Source of the DNA: VXNE01 sp965206615
GTDB lineage: Bacteria; Pseudomonadota; Gammaproteobacteria; Pseudomonadales; Azotimanducaceae
Assembly: GCA_965206615.1 (NCBI GenBank)
Contig: CBDBKI010000002.1
Span: 1 to 64,000 of the forward strand
DNA: 64,000 bases
Reading direction: 5' to 3'
Shown: positions 15,682 to 26,002 of the stretch, piece after piece
How positions within the stretch are numbered: position 1 is the first letter of the stretch
Layout: the number at the start of each line of letters is the position of its first letter
Notes under the pieces: model-generated
What the model was told of the DNA's origin: nothing
The model's input: only the letters and a program-made list of their open reading frames with translations
The model's database searches: none
Made by a program: the position numbers and the translations under genes

Positions 15682-18501
15682 TCAGACCTCGCGACCTAGG
15701 CGCGCCCACCGGCGCGAGAACGCCTCGCGGCCACCTTCCATCACGCGGCATACTTCCTCGCGCACCGAACGCTGCTGCAACGCACCTTCGTCCACGACTT
15801 GGCACTGGCCTTTGCGAAAATCAAGGACATGCACCATTTCGGCGTCGCCGTTGACTAGGACGTTGGGATTGTGGGTCACGATAATGAGCTGCCGCCGCAG
15901 CTTGTTCTCCCGGATCTGACGAACGATCAAGTCGTAGATCAGGTAGTTGTCCAGGTCATCCTCGGGTTGATCGAGAACGAGCGGTTCGTCGCCGAAGGCG
16001 AGCAAGAACGCCAACAGGGCCGCCGAGCGTTGCCCGGGCGATCCTTGAGTAATGGCCGCCCAATCCTGGCCGTCTCCGGCTCGGCTGTACTCGATGCGCA
16101 GGTCGTCCTCGGGGAACCAGCAACGAACATGGTCCGCAAACTCGGGGCGTTTTAGTTTACCCTCCAGATAGTTACGGAAGTGTCCTCCGAGCGTTACGTC
16201 GACATTGATGAGCCGCTGTTTGACCTCTGCCAGTAAGTCCTCCTTGTCGTTGTCCTGGGCGTTCGCCAGATCGAACGCCAAGCCGCCGTTTGGCTCCACG
16301 GTGACGTATCGCAGTATGTCTCTCGCGAAACGATCATCCTGGCACTCAAGGACTTCTCGCAAGCTGCGCTCCACGGTGCGCGCCTCGAACCCGAACCCAA
16401 CCACCTCTATGCGGACGAATAGGTTTTCCGCCAGCGTGTCCTGAACGAACGTCCGGCGAGACTCGGTGATGTGCTTGCGCGCGTTCAGGACGGTGTTCCA
16501 CTGCTGCCTAGCCTTCTCTTGCAAACTGGCTCGTTCCTCGGCCACATCTCCGAGGGCTTTCAAATCGCGTTCCAGCTCCTCTCGTTCCTGCAGGAGGCGC
16601 CCGAACGCATGAGGATCGGAGACGCCCTGACTGGCCAGCGCCTCCTGCAACTCTGAGTAATCCGTCCGCGCCTTGTCCGCGCGTCGACGCCATGCCGCAA
16701 GGCGTTCATCGGTGCCAAGGTCACGAACCCTGTCCGACAACCCCTCCGCAGCCTTGAGCAGCGCGATCCGGGCATCCGCCAAGGCACCCTCGGCGTCCCG
16801 TCGCCAGGCGAGCATATCCTGATCTGTATCGGGCTCGAAGACGCCGTCGGGCCAGTCATCGAGCAACAGATCCGGTGTCAACGCCTTGATGCGCTCAGGC
16901 ATCGCCGCCATCTGCTCGACGGACGCATCGGCTTCCCGGCGTTGCCGCACGGCCCGCTGTTGAGCCTTCAGAACTTCAGCGTGCTGGGCATCGGCAAGGA
17001 CGTCCAACTTCCGCCCGACTTCGTCGAGCTTCCTTTGTGCCTCCGGGTGACGCGCCAACTGCCCATCCAGCTCCCGCAGCCGCGCCCGCTGCGTGGCCCA
17101 GGTCAGCTTCGCGTCTTCGAGGTCACGATGGGGATTGTCTAAGCCCGCCGCCTCGTCGATGATGCCAAGCAGCACCTCGCGGCCTTCTCCCGCCATTGCC
17201 GCGATCTGGCCTTGCGAGAAGAGCCGGATCGGAAAGCGATCCGGTGTCAGCGCCTGACTTGCGGAGGTGCCCCAGTCGCCCTGCTCATTCTGCTCCTCGA
17301 CGGCGGGGCCTTCACGGTCCTGCCGCCAACGCAGCCGGTGCTTCGTACCCTCCCGATGCAACTCGACACGGACCGCCGTGTTGTCCCGCAGAGCACCCTC
17401 GGCATCGCGGCTCGATGCCGCGGTGGCGAAGCTGTCGAACCGGAGGCGGGGCTCTGCCTTATCGCCCAATCGGTGCAACTCGTCGCTTCGCCGATATGCC
17501 AATCGCAGGGCGTGAACGATGGTCGACTTTCCGGTACCCCGTCCGCCAATCAGTGCGTTGTAGTACGGGGACAGGCGAACGCGTTGCGGGGTGCCATTGC
17601 CCATGACGCGGGCCGAGTCCACTTCGACCCCGGCGACGAAGTGCTTCGGCGTCTTGAACGGCTCGAACGGCGCCCCGTCGCTCCGGCGCACCGAAATTCC
17701 GTCACCATCCAGTAGAGCGAGGCGCAGCCCCTCGAGCGTCGGATCGGCCATCTTGATCCAGGTGAAGCGTGAGCCTGGCGCACCATCTCCGTGGAAGCTG
17801 TGGCAGTCGCTGCCAAGGATCCTGGCCATTCGGCGTGAGTCCTTCTCCACGCACGTTGGCATCGGCAACGCTTGGTCTACCCACTCGACGGCGAGCAGCC
17901 GATCCATGGCCATCACTTCACGCAGAGTGTTCGCGTCCATCGCGGATTCCCGGGTGCCGGGCTTGACGCGGAGCAGTCCCTTCTCTTGATCCGCGTGGGC
18001 GGGAATAGGAATGCCGCCGGCATCCAGCACCGCTTGGACGACTTGCGGCGGGCTCGCGTGAGTCACCGCGTCGCTTGCCCCCTTCGTGCCTCGGAAGTCC
18101 ACCTTACCCAACAAGCTGTCGATGTCGCTGCTCGTTGCGTCGGCGTCGAGGATGGCGAGCAGGTGGAAGCCGCCGCTGACGGAGACCTCGACACCCGGGA
18201 ACAGGGTCAGCTCCCGGAAACCCTCAGGCGGCGACCCATCCGCCGCCTGCTGCCCCATCGCGGCGTACGCATCCTTGAGCTTGTCGATCCAGTCGCCCCT
18301 ATTGTGATCGGTCACCGCCACGCAATCGATGCCGGCGTCCATGAACTTGCGCAGCCAGATCTCCGGCGTCACTTCGTTCTCTGTGCCGATTGCCGCCTGC
18401 CAAGCGCGGGTGTCCTGGGAAGCCGGCGTGTGCGTGTGGAAGTCGAACTTCCACCAGCGCGAGCCCGGGTACGGCCAATCGACTTGGTTGTCGCGAGTCA
18501 T
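15682..18501 (-). CDS. TrlF-family PHP domain - SMC-like ATPase
   Basis: 939 residues. The N-terminal 280 are a PHP phosphoesterase domain (FDFHTHTP, AVTDHNRGD, GVEVSV, PAHAD, and a late GSDCH), keeping metal-binding histidines and aspartates. A P-loop follows (GGRGTGKST near 325), then about 400 residues of coiled coil. The SMC/RecF-type C-terminal signature (GSPGQRS) and Walker B (LVLDQPEDDLDN) close the ATPase head. NCBI calls this layout TrlF. It begins 2 bases after pglX and is followed after 1 base by the AlbA_2 gene. PHP-ATPases of this kind occur as accessory genes in BREX loci. A DNA- or RNA-directed nuclease role triggered by ATPase action is inference. Confidence 0.85.
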   Translation of the reverse strand: MTRDNQVDWPYPGSRWWKFDFHTHTPASQDTRAWQAAIGTENEVTPEIWLRKFMDAGIDCVAVTDHNRGDWIDKLKDAYAAMGQQAADGSPPEGFRELTLFPGVEVSVSGGFHLLAILDADATSSDIDSLLGKVDFRGTKGASDAVTHASPPQVVQAVLDAGGIPIPAHADQEKGLLRVKPGTRESAMDANTLREVMAMDRLLAVEWVDQALPMPTCVEKDSRRMARILGSDCHSFHGDGAPGSRFTWIKMADPTLEGLRLALLDGDGISVRRSDGAPFEPFKTPKHFVAGVEVDSARVMGNGTPQRVRLSPYYNALIGGRGTGKSTIVHALRLAYRRSDELHRLGDKAEPRLRFDSFATAASSRDAEGALRDNTAVRVELHREGTKHRLRWRQDREGPAVEEQNEQGDWGTSASQALTPDRFPIRLFSQGQIAAMAGEGREVLLGIIDEAAGLDNPHRDLEDAKLTWATQRARLRELDGQLARHPEAQRKLDEVGRKLDVLADAQHAEVLKAQQRAVRQRREADASVEQMAAMPERIKALTPDLLLDDWPDGVFEPDTDQDMLAWRRDAEGALADARIALLKAAEGLSDRVRDLGTDERLAAWRRRADKARTDYSELQEALASQGVSDPHAFGRLLQEREELERDLKALGDVAEERASLQEKARQQWNTVLNARKHITESRRTFVQDTLAENLFVRIEVVGFGFEARTVERSLREVLECQDDRFARDILRYVTVEPNGGLAFDLANAQDNDKEDLLAEVKQRLINVDVTLGGHFRNYLEGKLKRPEFADHVRCWFPEDDLRIEYSRAGDGQDWAAITQGSPGQRSAALLAFLLAFGDEPLVLDQPEDDLDNYLIYDLIVRQIRENKLRRQLIIVTHNPNVLVNGDAEMVHVLDFRKGQCQVVDEGALQQRSVREEVCRVMEGGREAFSRRWARLGREV

Positions 18502-18503
18502 CG

Positions 18504-21500
18504 CTATTCCTCGTCCCGCGCCGCACGCTTCTCGGCGTTGCTGAAATGCAGGTCGTTAACGCGGTCGCCGGTGAAGCGGCCGTCCGCCCAGAACCAAGGA
18601 AAGTCGGACTCATCCCGCAGTGGCTCCTTCCCGCGATCCTTGCGCCAATGGACGTTCGGTTTGGAGCGCAAGATGCCCGCACCCTTCTTGCCGCCTGGGA
18701 TGTCGTCCGCCAGGAACGGCCTGATGTTGGGCCGGACACCGTCGTTCAGGTCGGCATTCCATGCGATCGCCTGTTCGCCCAGAGGCTTCCATCGGACGAA
18801 AAGGTCGAACGGCGGCTCTCCCTCGATGATCGCGGCTAGGCGTCTCTGCAGCTGCAACGCTGCCGCGAGACGGTCGTCGCTCCCGGCCTCTCCGCGCGCC
18901 ACTCCATCGCGCTGCCGCACGATCCAGTCGCCGAGATAGCTGTACGCGAGCGACTCCAGCAACTGACGCCCCGCACCGCCGCCCTCCGCGAGCCGGTGGT
19001 AACTCACAAGCGCGTGGAAGCCGTCGCGCTTGCGTCCGTCCCATACGTGCCAGACGAAGGGCCTGTGGTGGAACAGTTTGCAGTGCTCATCGAAGAATCG
19101 ATTGCGCAGCCAATCGTCGAGGGTGGTGCCACGCCCGTCGAGCAGCCTGGCCGGGATGTCCTCGGTCCAATTTTCGGCGTACGACTCGCGGATCAGATCG
19201 AGGAGTCGCTCGACAGCGGGCCGTTCGCCTCGAACCGAGGGGATGCAGACGATGCCGTCCTCGTCTTCAAACTGGTGGAGGGCGTCGCAACTCGCTACGC
19301 ACTCGCGCTGCTCCACCCCCAATTCCATCTCTGGATCCTGCTCCCCAGGCCAACGGTAGCCGAGCAGTCGGGCGACCGCCACCTGAAGGACCGTCGCGTC
19401 TGTGCGAACCGGTCCTTCGATCGTCCGCTTGGCGACGTCATCCCACACGACAGATCTGCAAGGATGTCCGTGGAAGATCCACTGCGTGGGGTCGTTGGAG
19501 TAGGGCTCCGGGAGGCCGCTGGGATATTGCTCCTTTGCGACCTTGCGCCATCGCTTCAAATCGAACGGCACCTTGGCTAGGGTCGCGTTAGTAACTTTCG
19601 TATTCTGGTCGATCCGCCGCACGGCCTCGCGATACTCCGGGGACGAACAGAAGCACCAGACCGCTGCGAGTTTGTCGCCGGCCAACGGGCCGACGCCGCT
19701 CGAATTGTTGTCGAATAAGTCGCCGCCGTAGAGTGTCACCGGGAGGGAACCCATCTGCGATACGACGATGCCCTTCCTATTCCATATCCCCCCCCCCCTG
19801 TATACGTACGCCTTCGCGGCGCTCAACGTAGACGTCGCCTTCTTTTCCCCAGTGCAGGACATGTTCTCTTCCTCCAAAGTGAGTGGTCGCGCGAACAGTG
19901 CTCTGCTGGAAGCGCCACTCCCCGCCGAGCTGCGGGAACTCCCAGAATGTCCTCCCGAAGCAGGAGTAATCCCCCGTCGCTATCCCCTGATGACCCATTC
20001 CGTGCTCTGCCAACAAGGGCCCGCGCGCGTCTTCGAACGTGACTCTCGCATCAGGATTCGCAAGCTGTCCCGACTGATCAATCGAGTGGATTCTGCCGTC
20101 AGGCTTCGAAATGGTAGCGAAGTGCTCGGTTCTGGATGCGGACTTCCCCACACCATCCACTAAACTCTGTGTGGAGCCATCGGCCTTCTCACCGACCCTC
20201 TCGCCCTTAAGCAGAGCCTGTTTAAGTGAAATGTCACGCGGCGGCGATGCGTCCAACCCCGCGAACCTCGACTGGGGCGATGGCGTTGAGCTTTTGAAGG
20301 TAGCCAAGCATGTATTGATGGCCCACCAGTTCATGTCCGAAAAGGCTGCCGGTCCCAACTTGACAAGCATCGACCATTCCACCTCAACGAGTAGCGACGC
20401 TCGAAGCCCCGCATAGGCCTTGAGAAACATCCAATTCTGCGGCAAGACGAGGCTCACAGTGCCACCTAGTGCGACCATTTGCAGACATCGACGAAGGAAT
20501 ACGGTTGCCAAGTCCTGTTTCGAATCCGGGTATCGGAGATAACAAAAGCGAGACAGCCGCCGTCCTTGCTTCCGCGAGGTCAAGTATGGGACGTTGGTGA
20601 CCACTAGGTGGTACTCTCCGGACAGCAGTTCAGCGGCATCCGCCGCGCCAAGGGCGGCGATGGCCGTTTCCTCGCGTTCCGCGTCCCCGGTATTCCGCTC
20701 AAGCCCCCGCTCCAACAGGGGCCGCAGTTGATCGAAGCTCGCCGTAAGCATGTCCTCCGGCGCCGAGCGTGCCGGATCTATCAGGCTGCCCAGGATCGGC
20801 GCATCGCGAAACGCGTCGTGCAGCGCCGCCATCCCAGCCTCTACCTTCGAATCGCCCTCGGCCAAGCTGAGCCACTCCTCCTTTCTTGCCGCCACCGGCT
20901 GCCCGCACCAAGCGAGGTTGAATCTTGGAAGCTTCCTGAAGCCCCCGGTATCCGGATAGCGCCATGCCTCAAGCGCCAGGGCGAACGCAGCAATGGCTAA
21001 GCACCTCTGGTCGATCTCAAGACCGTGGAGGTTCTCGTGGAGGATCGCATCCACCGCCGCCGAGGCGTCCAGTCCCTCCACCTCCATGCGCATCGGCACC
21101 AGCATCAGTAGGGCAGCTACGAGAAAGTGCCCGGAACCGCAGCAGGGGTCGACGAGCCGGAACTCCGAGAGGTCGTCCGGCCAGTCGTCGAAAGTCCCTG
21201 CCGCAGGCTGGCCGTCCTCAGCGTGGCGCAGGTAGGTCAGGTTTGCCGGACACGGCTTGTCGGGATGCCGGCTCTCCCACCATGCACCGAGCGAGTTATG
21301 CAACAGGAACTGCACCATGTAGGGTTCCGTGAAGAGCTGGGTCACCGCAGGCAGTTCGTCCGCGCCAATCTTCACCTCCGAGCGGTTGACCTCGTCCTTC
21401 TTCCTCGACTGCCAGAACTGGTACACCCAGCCCAAGGCGTCGCTCGCCATGAAGATCTCCGTCGCGAGCCCTTCGACCAGTTCCTCAAGCCGCGCGCGAT

Positions 21501-21975
21501 GCTCGCGCGCTAGCCGGACCCCGAACACCGGGTGGTCCGGCCGGAACACCTGCGGCAGCATCCGCTGGGCGAAACGCGAAGCCAAGGTCCAGCGATCCAT
21601 CCCTTCGCCCTTCGCCAGTTCCTCGCACTCGTCGAGCGTGACCGGCACTGCCAACTCCGGCTCGATCAGCAGGTGGTTCTCCGCCAGAAAACGGGCGAAC
21701 AACATGGCGTGCCATTGCTCGTAGGCGCACTCGCCTGTCAGGTGACCTATCCCGTGCGTGCCCGACCGTGTCTCCACTACATCGCCCAAGTGCCGCGCGT
21801 GCGCCCGAAGCCGTCGGCGCAGCGCACGCTGCTCCTCCGACATGTGCTCGAACGGGTCGCGTCCATCGATCGCAAGTGCCTCGAGGGCCGCCCTTGCACC
21901 CGTTTCCGCGATGTCGCGCGCGTTGACGACCGCTCGTTCGAGTTGCCGCCGGTGCTCTGTCGAAAGCGTCTTCAT
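18504..21975 (-). CDS. pglX: PglX, BREX adenine-specific DNA methyltransferase, split by a poly-G frameshift (OFF state)
   Basis: From ATG 21975 the N-terminal part carries SAM motif I (DPCCGSGHF near residue 280) and the catalytic TNVPYL (an NPPY variant, near 487). It runs to a TAG at 19777-19779, giving 732 residues. The C-terminal 420 residues (target-recognition part, starting IWNRKGIVVSQMG) continue in another frame to 18504. The switch is at a run of eleven G on the coding strand (19788-19798). Ten or thirteen G would give one 1156-residue protein, close to the usual 1200. PglX methylates host sites and is needed for BREX. An ATG at 19863 with GGAGGA before it lies in the second frame and might start the tail alone, but this is doubtful. 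Confidence 0.92.
19788..19798. repeat. Homopolymer tract, 11 G on the coding strand of pglX
   Basis: C11 on the plus strand. Reading from the pglX start, the tract gives Q-G-G-G-D-M-E-stop. Dropping one base gives Q-G-G-G-I-W-N-R and continues to the true C-terminus. Runs of this length are prone to slipped-strand mispairing, and G-tract phase variation of pglX is documented in the Streptomyces Pgl system. A sequencing miscount of the homopolymer is the main alternative. Confidence 0.9.
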
Positions 21976-21981
21976 CCTCGT

Positions 21982-24900
21982 CTACGAAACCGCAATCGGC
22001 CCCTTCTCCAGTTCCTCCAGCAGCCGCCCTTCCGTCTCGGCCAGCCACGCCTTTGCCTCCTCGGGCGAGCGCAGCGGCCCACTGTCGAGCTTGATGTGGC
22101 GCACCTTCGGCTCGACCAGCCTGTCCGCCTCCATGCGCGCCTCGGCGAAGAGTTGCGGCAACGCGGCCGTGCGCGTGCGCCAGGTCTCCAAGGGCGTTCG
22201 GGAAAGCGATTCGATCACTTCCTGTTCGGTCCCGGTGGATCCTTTGGTGCTGCCAATGACGCCTCGTTCCTTGAGAATCCGGGCGCGCACCGACGGCTCG
22301 ATCGTCTGCCAGCTCGCAACCGCCTCGAGAGCTTCGGATTGCGCCTTGAACACTCCCAGGTGCTGGCGCTCGGCCGCCACCAAGGCGCCGCGTAGCGCAT
22401 CCGCAAGGCCGCGCGCCAGATCCGGGACGGGATCGGTGGCCTCCAGCAGGCTGCGATTCTCGGCAATCGCGTCAAATTGCGACCGAAGATCTTCGGTGCC
22501 GTCCACGCCTTCCGCGTGCTCAGCAAGCAACAAGGCCCGCTCGTAGGAGGGCAGCCGGGATGCCGCCAGCTTCGATGCTGCCGTCCACTCGTTCAGATTC
22601 GTCAGAAGCTCGTCGTGCCGGTCGAGAATGCCCCGCAGTTGTTCGTTGCCGACGAGCGACTGGAGATCGTCAAGACGGCTCGTGTCCGGCTTCGGGGGAA
22701 GCGGCGGCTCACCGCCTGCGCGGCCCGCCAGTTGGGCCAGTTGATCCATGAACGACCTCGCGGCAGTCGCTTCTTCGTTGGGCTGCACGGGCACGCCCGC
22801 ATTGCTCAGGAGTTGACGCAGTTTCAACCGCTCGTGGGTGTCTATCGTGGCGCTTTCCACCCGAAAGTCGGATGTCGAGACCTTCCCCTGGTCCAGCTGT
22901 CCCGGTGGCAGCGGCGTACCGTTCAACGTTGCTCGAAGGTGGCCGGACGCGAACAGGCTGACGAGCGCGGCGTCGACCGCGTCGCGCGGCCAGCCGTAGG
23001 GCGGGCTAGCGAGGTGCGCGCGGATGTCGCGGCCTTTTCGCCCGCTGCCGACGAACGACAGAACGGCAGCGCACACTGCGTGGTCCTCGGTCTTACCTTG
23101 GTGATCCACAGCTTCGAGCGGGTTTGCCGCACCTTTGCGAGCGCGCTCGATCACTGTGCGCCAACGCGTGTCGTCGGCTTGCCTGAATTCGTAGAACAGG
23201 CGGGCGAGCGATGCCTTGGCCCCTGCCTTGATCTTGTCGGCGAGGCTCGCCTGCGGCAGTTCCGTGCCTCCGCCCTGGTATGCCTTGGCTCCGGCAACGA
23301 CCTCCCCGACCAGCGCCCTCAGGCTGTTCTCCGCCTCCGCAAGTCGAGTTTCCATGCCCTGGCGGGCTTCGATTCCCTCCGGAGCCGACGGAACGCCCTT
23401 GTAGTCGAGGGTCCCTTTCGCGCCATCGCGCATGGCGATGGCGCGTTGCAGCGCGTCCGCCCGCGCCCTCGGCACGAACACGTGGATCGTAGAGTCGTCG
23501 GCCCCGGCAGCGCGCGCGTCGTCAACCACGTTCTTCCCGGACGCGCCCCAACCGTCCCGCACCCAGATTGCGACTTCGCCGCTTCCGGAGTTCGGCGGTT
23601 CCGGACCGAAGTGGAGCGCGAGCTTGCGCGGTTCCTTACTCGCGCCTTGCGACAGCCTTGCCGGCCCTATCGCTCTCTGCACGGCGTCGTTCAAGACCTG
23701 CGCGCGTATGGGTCCTATACGCGTTGGATCGTTCATCAGCCGGCTCTGGCGCGTGCGAAACTCCGCCTCCCACTCGCTGCTCTCGCGCGTCTGAAGGCTG
23801 AATTCCTCATCAAGCTTCATCAGCGTCCCCGCTTCGACGAGCTCGTCGAGCAGGCCGGGAATCTGACCTCGCAGCATGGCGCCATCCCGCGTCAGGTCTG
23901 AGACGAGGAGGTCCGCAAGTGTCGAGGCGGTCGCGCGCACGCCGATATCTGCCGCGGCATCGAGCGGCAGCTTGCGGATCAGAAAGATCAGCGCGCAGGC
24001 CCGTGACTTGAGCGTTCCGTCCGGCGTTCCGTCGTCCTGTTTGGCGATCGTCTCGTTGATCTCGCGAAGTAGAACCCCTGACTGGAGCAGGCTCGCGGAA
24101 ATCTCCTGGAACAGGAAGTCCGCCGGCACTACGGTCCCCAAGGGACCATCGGCCGTGTGCCGAATCGCGTCGTAGACGATGCGCAACTGCGTGCGCAACT
24201 GGCCCGCCGTTCCGGCTCGGTCGACTGCCCGTAGCGCCTGCTCCCAGAACCGGCGGCGTACCGGAAGGAGAGGGTAGTCGTCCACCAGCACCGCGCTGTC
24301 CTCGGCGCGCGGGCCGATCGCAGTCCCGACCAGATGCCGGTCGATCTCCCCAGCGTTCGCGTCGAGCGCATCGCGCACGTCGTTGACGCGGTCTGCTCGC
24401 TTGGCAAGCACAACCCTTCTCGTCACCGTCTCTACGTCGGTGTCCGAAAGTTCGACATTGACCGTGAACCGGCCTTGCAGGCGCTGGAGCGCGGGCGTTC
24501 CGGACAACGCCGTCTGGCCCGTTCCCGCGAACAGCAGCCGGCCCTGGAACCGTTTGCTGCACGCCTCCACGACTTCCTGAACCACGTAGGAACGGTTGGT
24601 GTCCTCCCCGATGTACTGCTGCACCTCGTCGAGTACAACCACGGTGCACGGCATCTCCCCTTCTGGCGCTAGGACATCCCGCAGCACCGACACGAGTGCG
24701 TCGTTGGAGATATCCTTCTCGTTGGGGAACTGGTTGCGGAGGGCAGCGCGGGCCTCCCGCTCGTTCGCCGCAAAGTCCGGGTCGGCCCTCAGCAGCTCCT
24801 TTGCGATGAGCGGGCTCACGTACATGTCGTTCAGTTCCCGTCGGAACTCCCGTCCCTCGGATTCCACGCCGGCGCTCACCCGCTCGTAGATCCCGTTCCG

Positions 24901-25425
24901 CTTGAGCCACAGCGCGAAACGCGCCTGCGCGTAGCTGTCGGGAAGCCCGGCCGATCGGAGCACCACCCCGAGCAACGCCAGCCGAACGCTGTCCCCTGCT
25001 GCGGACCCCAGCGTACCGGCCGCGGCGTGAAGACCGCCCGAGCGCCTGCCGAGCGTCGTGATTTCCCGCAGCAAGTCGTTGACATCCGCCGGCAGTCGGG
25101 CGAGGCCCCGGGCTCGGGCGCCGTCCTCCGGAAACTCCTGGTCGATCCAGAGGAAGCGGAGCATCTTGGCAAGGTGGGACTTGCCGCTGCCGAAGAACCC
25201 GCTGATCCAGGCAGCCGGCTGTTCCGGCTGCCCCTGGTTGTTGACGTAGGACTCGAGAATCCGGACTAGCCCGCTCCGGTATTCGCCTTCGCACACGAAG
25301 TGCTCGAGCTCGAAGCGAAGTGTCTGCCGTTCGTCGTCCGTTCGCGCGTCAGTCATCGCTGCAACGCCGTTGTTGAGCAGCGCCGCAGTGTCGGGGTCTC
25401 GCTGGTATAGATCGCGGTTCTTCAT
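21982..25425 (-). CDS. brxC: BrxC, large AAA+ ATPase of the BREX system
   Basis: 1147 residues, near the family's 1200. It has the P-loop GFFGSGKS at 76-83 and Walker B CTVVVLDEVQQYI near 215. After these come long helical regions, EDTNR in the ATPase core and a C-terminal part rich in heptads. BrxC/PglY is the big P-loop protein shared by BREX types and works with BrxB, PglX and PglZ in methylation and exclusion. Start ATG 25425 lies 7 bases after brxB, and the open frame that extends further upstream merely overlaps brxB. pglX begins 6 bases after the stop at 21982. Confidence 0.93.
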   Translation of the reverse strand: MKNRDLYQRDPDTAALLNNGVAAMTDARTDDERQTLRFELEHFVCEGEYRSGLVRILESYVNNQGQPEQPAAWISGFFGSGKSHLAKMLRFLWIDQEFPEDGARARGLARLPADVNDLLREITTLGRRSGGLHAAAGTLGSAAGDSVRLALLGVVLRSAGLPDSYAQARFALWLKRNGIYERVSAGVESEGREFRRELNDMYVSPLIAKELLRADPDFAANEREARAALRNQFPNEKDISNDALVSVLRDVLAPEGEMPCTVVVLDEVQQYIGEDTNRSYVVQEVVEACSKRFQGRLLFAGTGQTALSGTPALQRLQGRFTVNVELSDTDVETVTRRVVLAKRADRVNDVRDALDANAGEIDRHLVGTAIGPRAEDSAVLVDDYPLLPVRRRFWEQALRAVDRAGTAGQLRTQLRIVYDAIRHTADGPLGTVVPADFLFQEISASLLQSGVLLREINETIAKQDDGTPDGTLKSRACALIFLIRKLPLDAAADIGVRATASTLADLLVSDLTRDGAMLRGQIPGLLDELVEAGTLMKLDEEFSLQTRESSEWEAEFRTRQSRLMNDPTRIGPIRAQVLNDAVQRAIGPARLSQGASKEPRKLALHFGPEPPNSGSGEVAIWVRDGWGASGKNVVDDARAAGADDSTIHVFVPRARADALQRAIAMRDGAKGTLDYKGVPSAPEGIEARQGMETRLAEAENSLRALVGEVVAGAKAYQGGGTELPQASLADKIKAGAKASLARLFYEFRQADDTRWRTVIERARKGAANPLEAVDHQGKTEDHAVCAAVLSFVGSGRKGRDIRAHLASPPYGWPRDAVDAALVSLFASGHLRATLNGTPLPPGQLDQGKVSTSDFRVESATIDTHERLKLRQLLSNAGVPVQPNEEATAARSFMDQLAQLAGRAGGEPPLPPKPDTSRLDDLQSLVGNEQLRGILDRHDELLTNLNEWTAASKLAASRLPSYERALLLAEHAEGVDGTEDLRSQFDAIAENRSLLEATDPVPDLARGLADALRGALVAAERQHLGVFKAQSEALEAVASWQTIEPSVRARILKERGVIGSTKGSTGTEQEVIESLSRTPLETWRTRTAALPQLFAEARMEADRLVEPKVRHIKLDSGPLRSPEEAKAWLAETEGRLLEELEKGPIAVS

Positions 25426-25432
25426 CGGTCGG

Positions 25433-26002
25433 TCATGCCTCGTACACTCCTCGATCCTCGTGAACCGTGATCGGTACTGCCAGGTAGTTCCAGCCATCCC
25501 GCGCGTCGAGCAGCCGGTAGTTGTTGTTCTCGTGCTCACCGGGGAAGAACACCACGATCCTTCCGCGCACGTCTGCCTCGACTTCCTTTAGCAGCGCCGA
25601 CAGGCGGACGAGGCCGAACAGCGAGGCGACGCCGTATACAGCGACCACCGCATTTTCGTCGGCCTCAGGCGCGCGCAGCACGTCCCGAAGCCGAGATGTG
25701 AGGTATTCCAGGAAGCCGCTCGCCAACTGCAGTTCGAGATCCTCCGGAACCTCGAAATAGCTATCGCGGTAGTCCAGCTGCACCATCCATTGCGCGAACG
25801 CCTGGGTGAGATCGCTCTCGAGCCAAGTGTGGCCCGCCTCTCGCGTGGTGGTTTCGAAGAGCGCCAAACGAAGGCGCAGTCGTCGTTCGTCGGTCTTGTC
25901 ATACACGACGAAGATGGCCCGCTCGGGACCCGCCAGATCGCGCCTCCATGGCAGCGCTATGTGGCTGCGGTAACGTTCGGCAAGAGTCTCAATTCGTCCC
26001 AA
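25433..26002 (-). CDS. brxB: BrxB (DUF1788) BREX protein
   Basis: 189 residues, matching the DUF1788 family size. Features include an N-terminal LPWRRDLAGPERAIFVVYD, a middle VAVYGVASLFGLVRLSALL and a conserved RIVVFFPGEHENNNYRLLDARDGWNY (positions about 140-172, cited as one region). The FPG and NYR stretch is typical of BrxB. The start lies 14 bases inside brxA, so translation is coupled. Role: a core BREX component whose molecular function is not settled. No signal peptide or membrane segment. Confidence 0.9.
   Translation of the reverse strand: MGRIETLAERYRSHIALPWRRDLAGPERAIFVVYDKTDERRLRLRLALFETTTREAGHTWLESDLTQAFAQWMVQLDYRDSYFEVPEDLELQLASGFLEYLTSRLRDVLRAPEADENAVVAVYGVASLFGLVRLSALLKEVEADVRGRIVVFFPGEHENNNYRLLDARDGWNYLAVPITVHEDRGVYEA

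Noticed and set aside
18504..19877. The pglX C-terminal half as an independent gene
   Set aside because: Its first 30 residues are the wrong-frame reading of conserved PglX sequence. Family similarity begins only after the G-tract, so it is the frameshifted tail of pglX.
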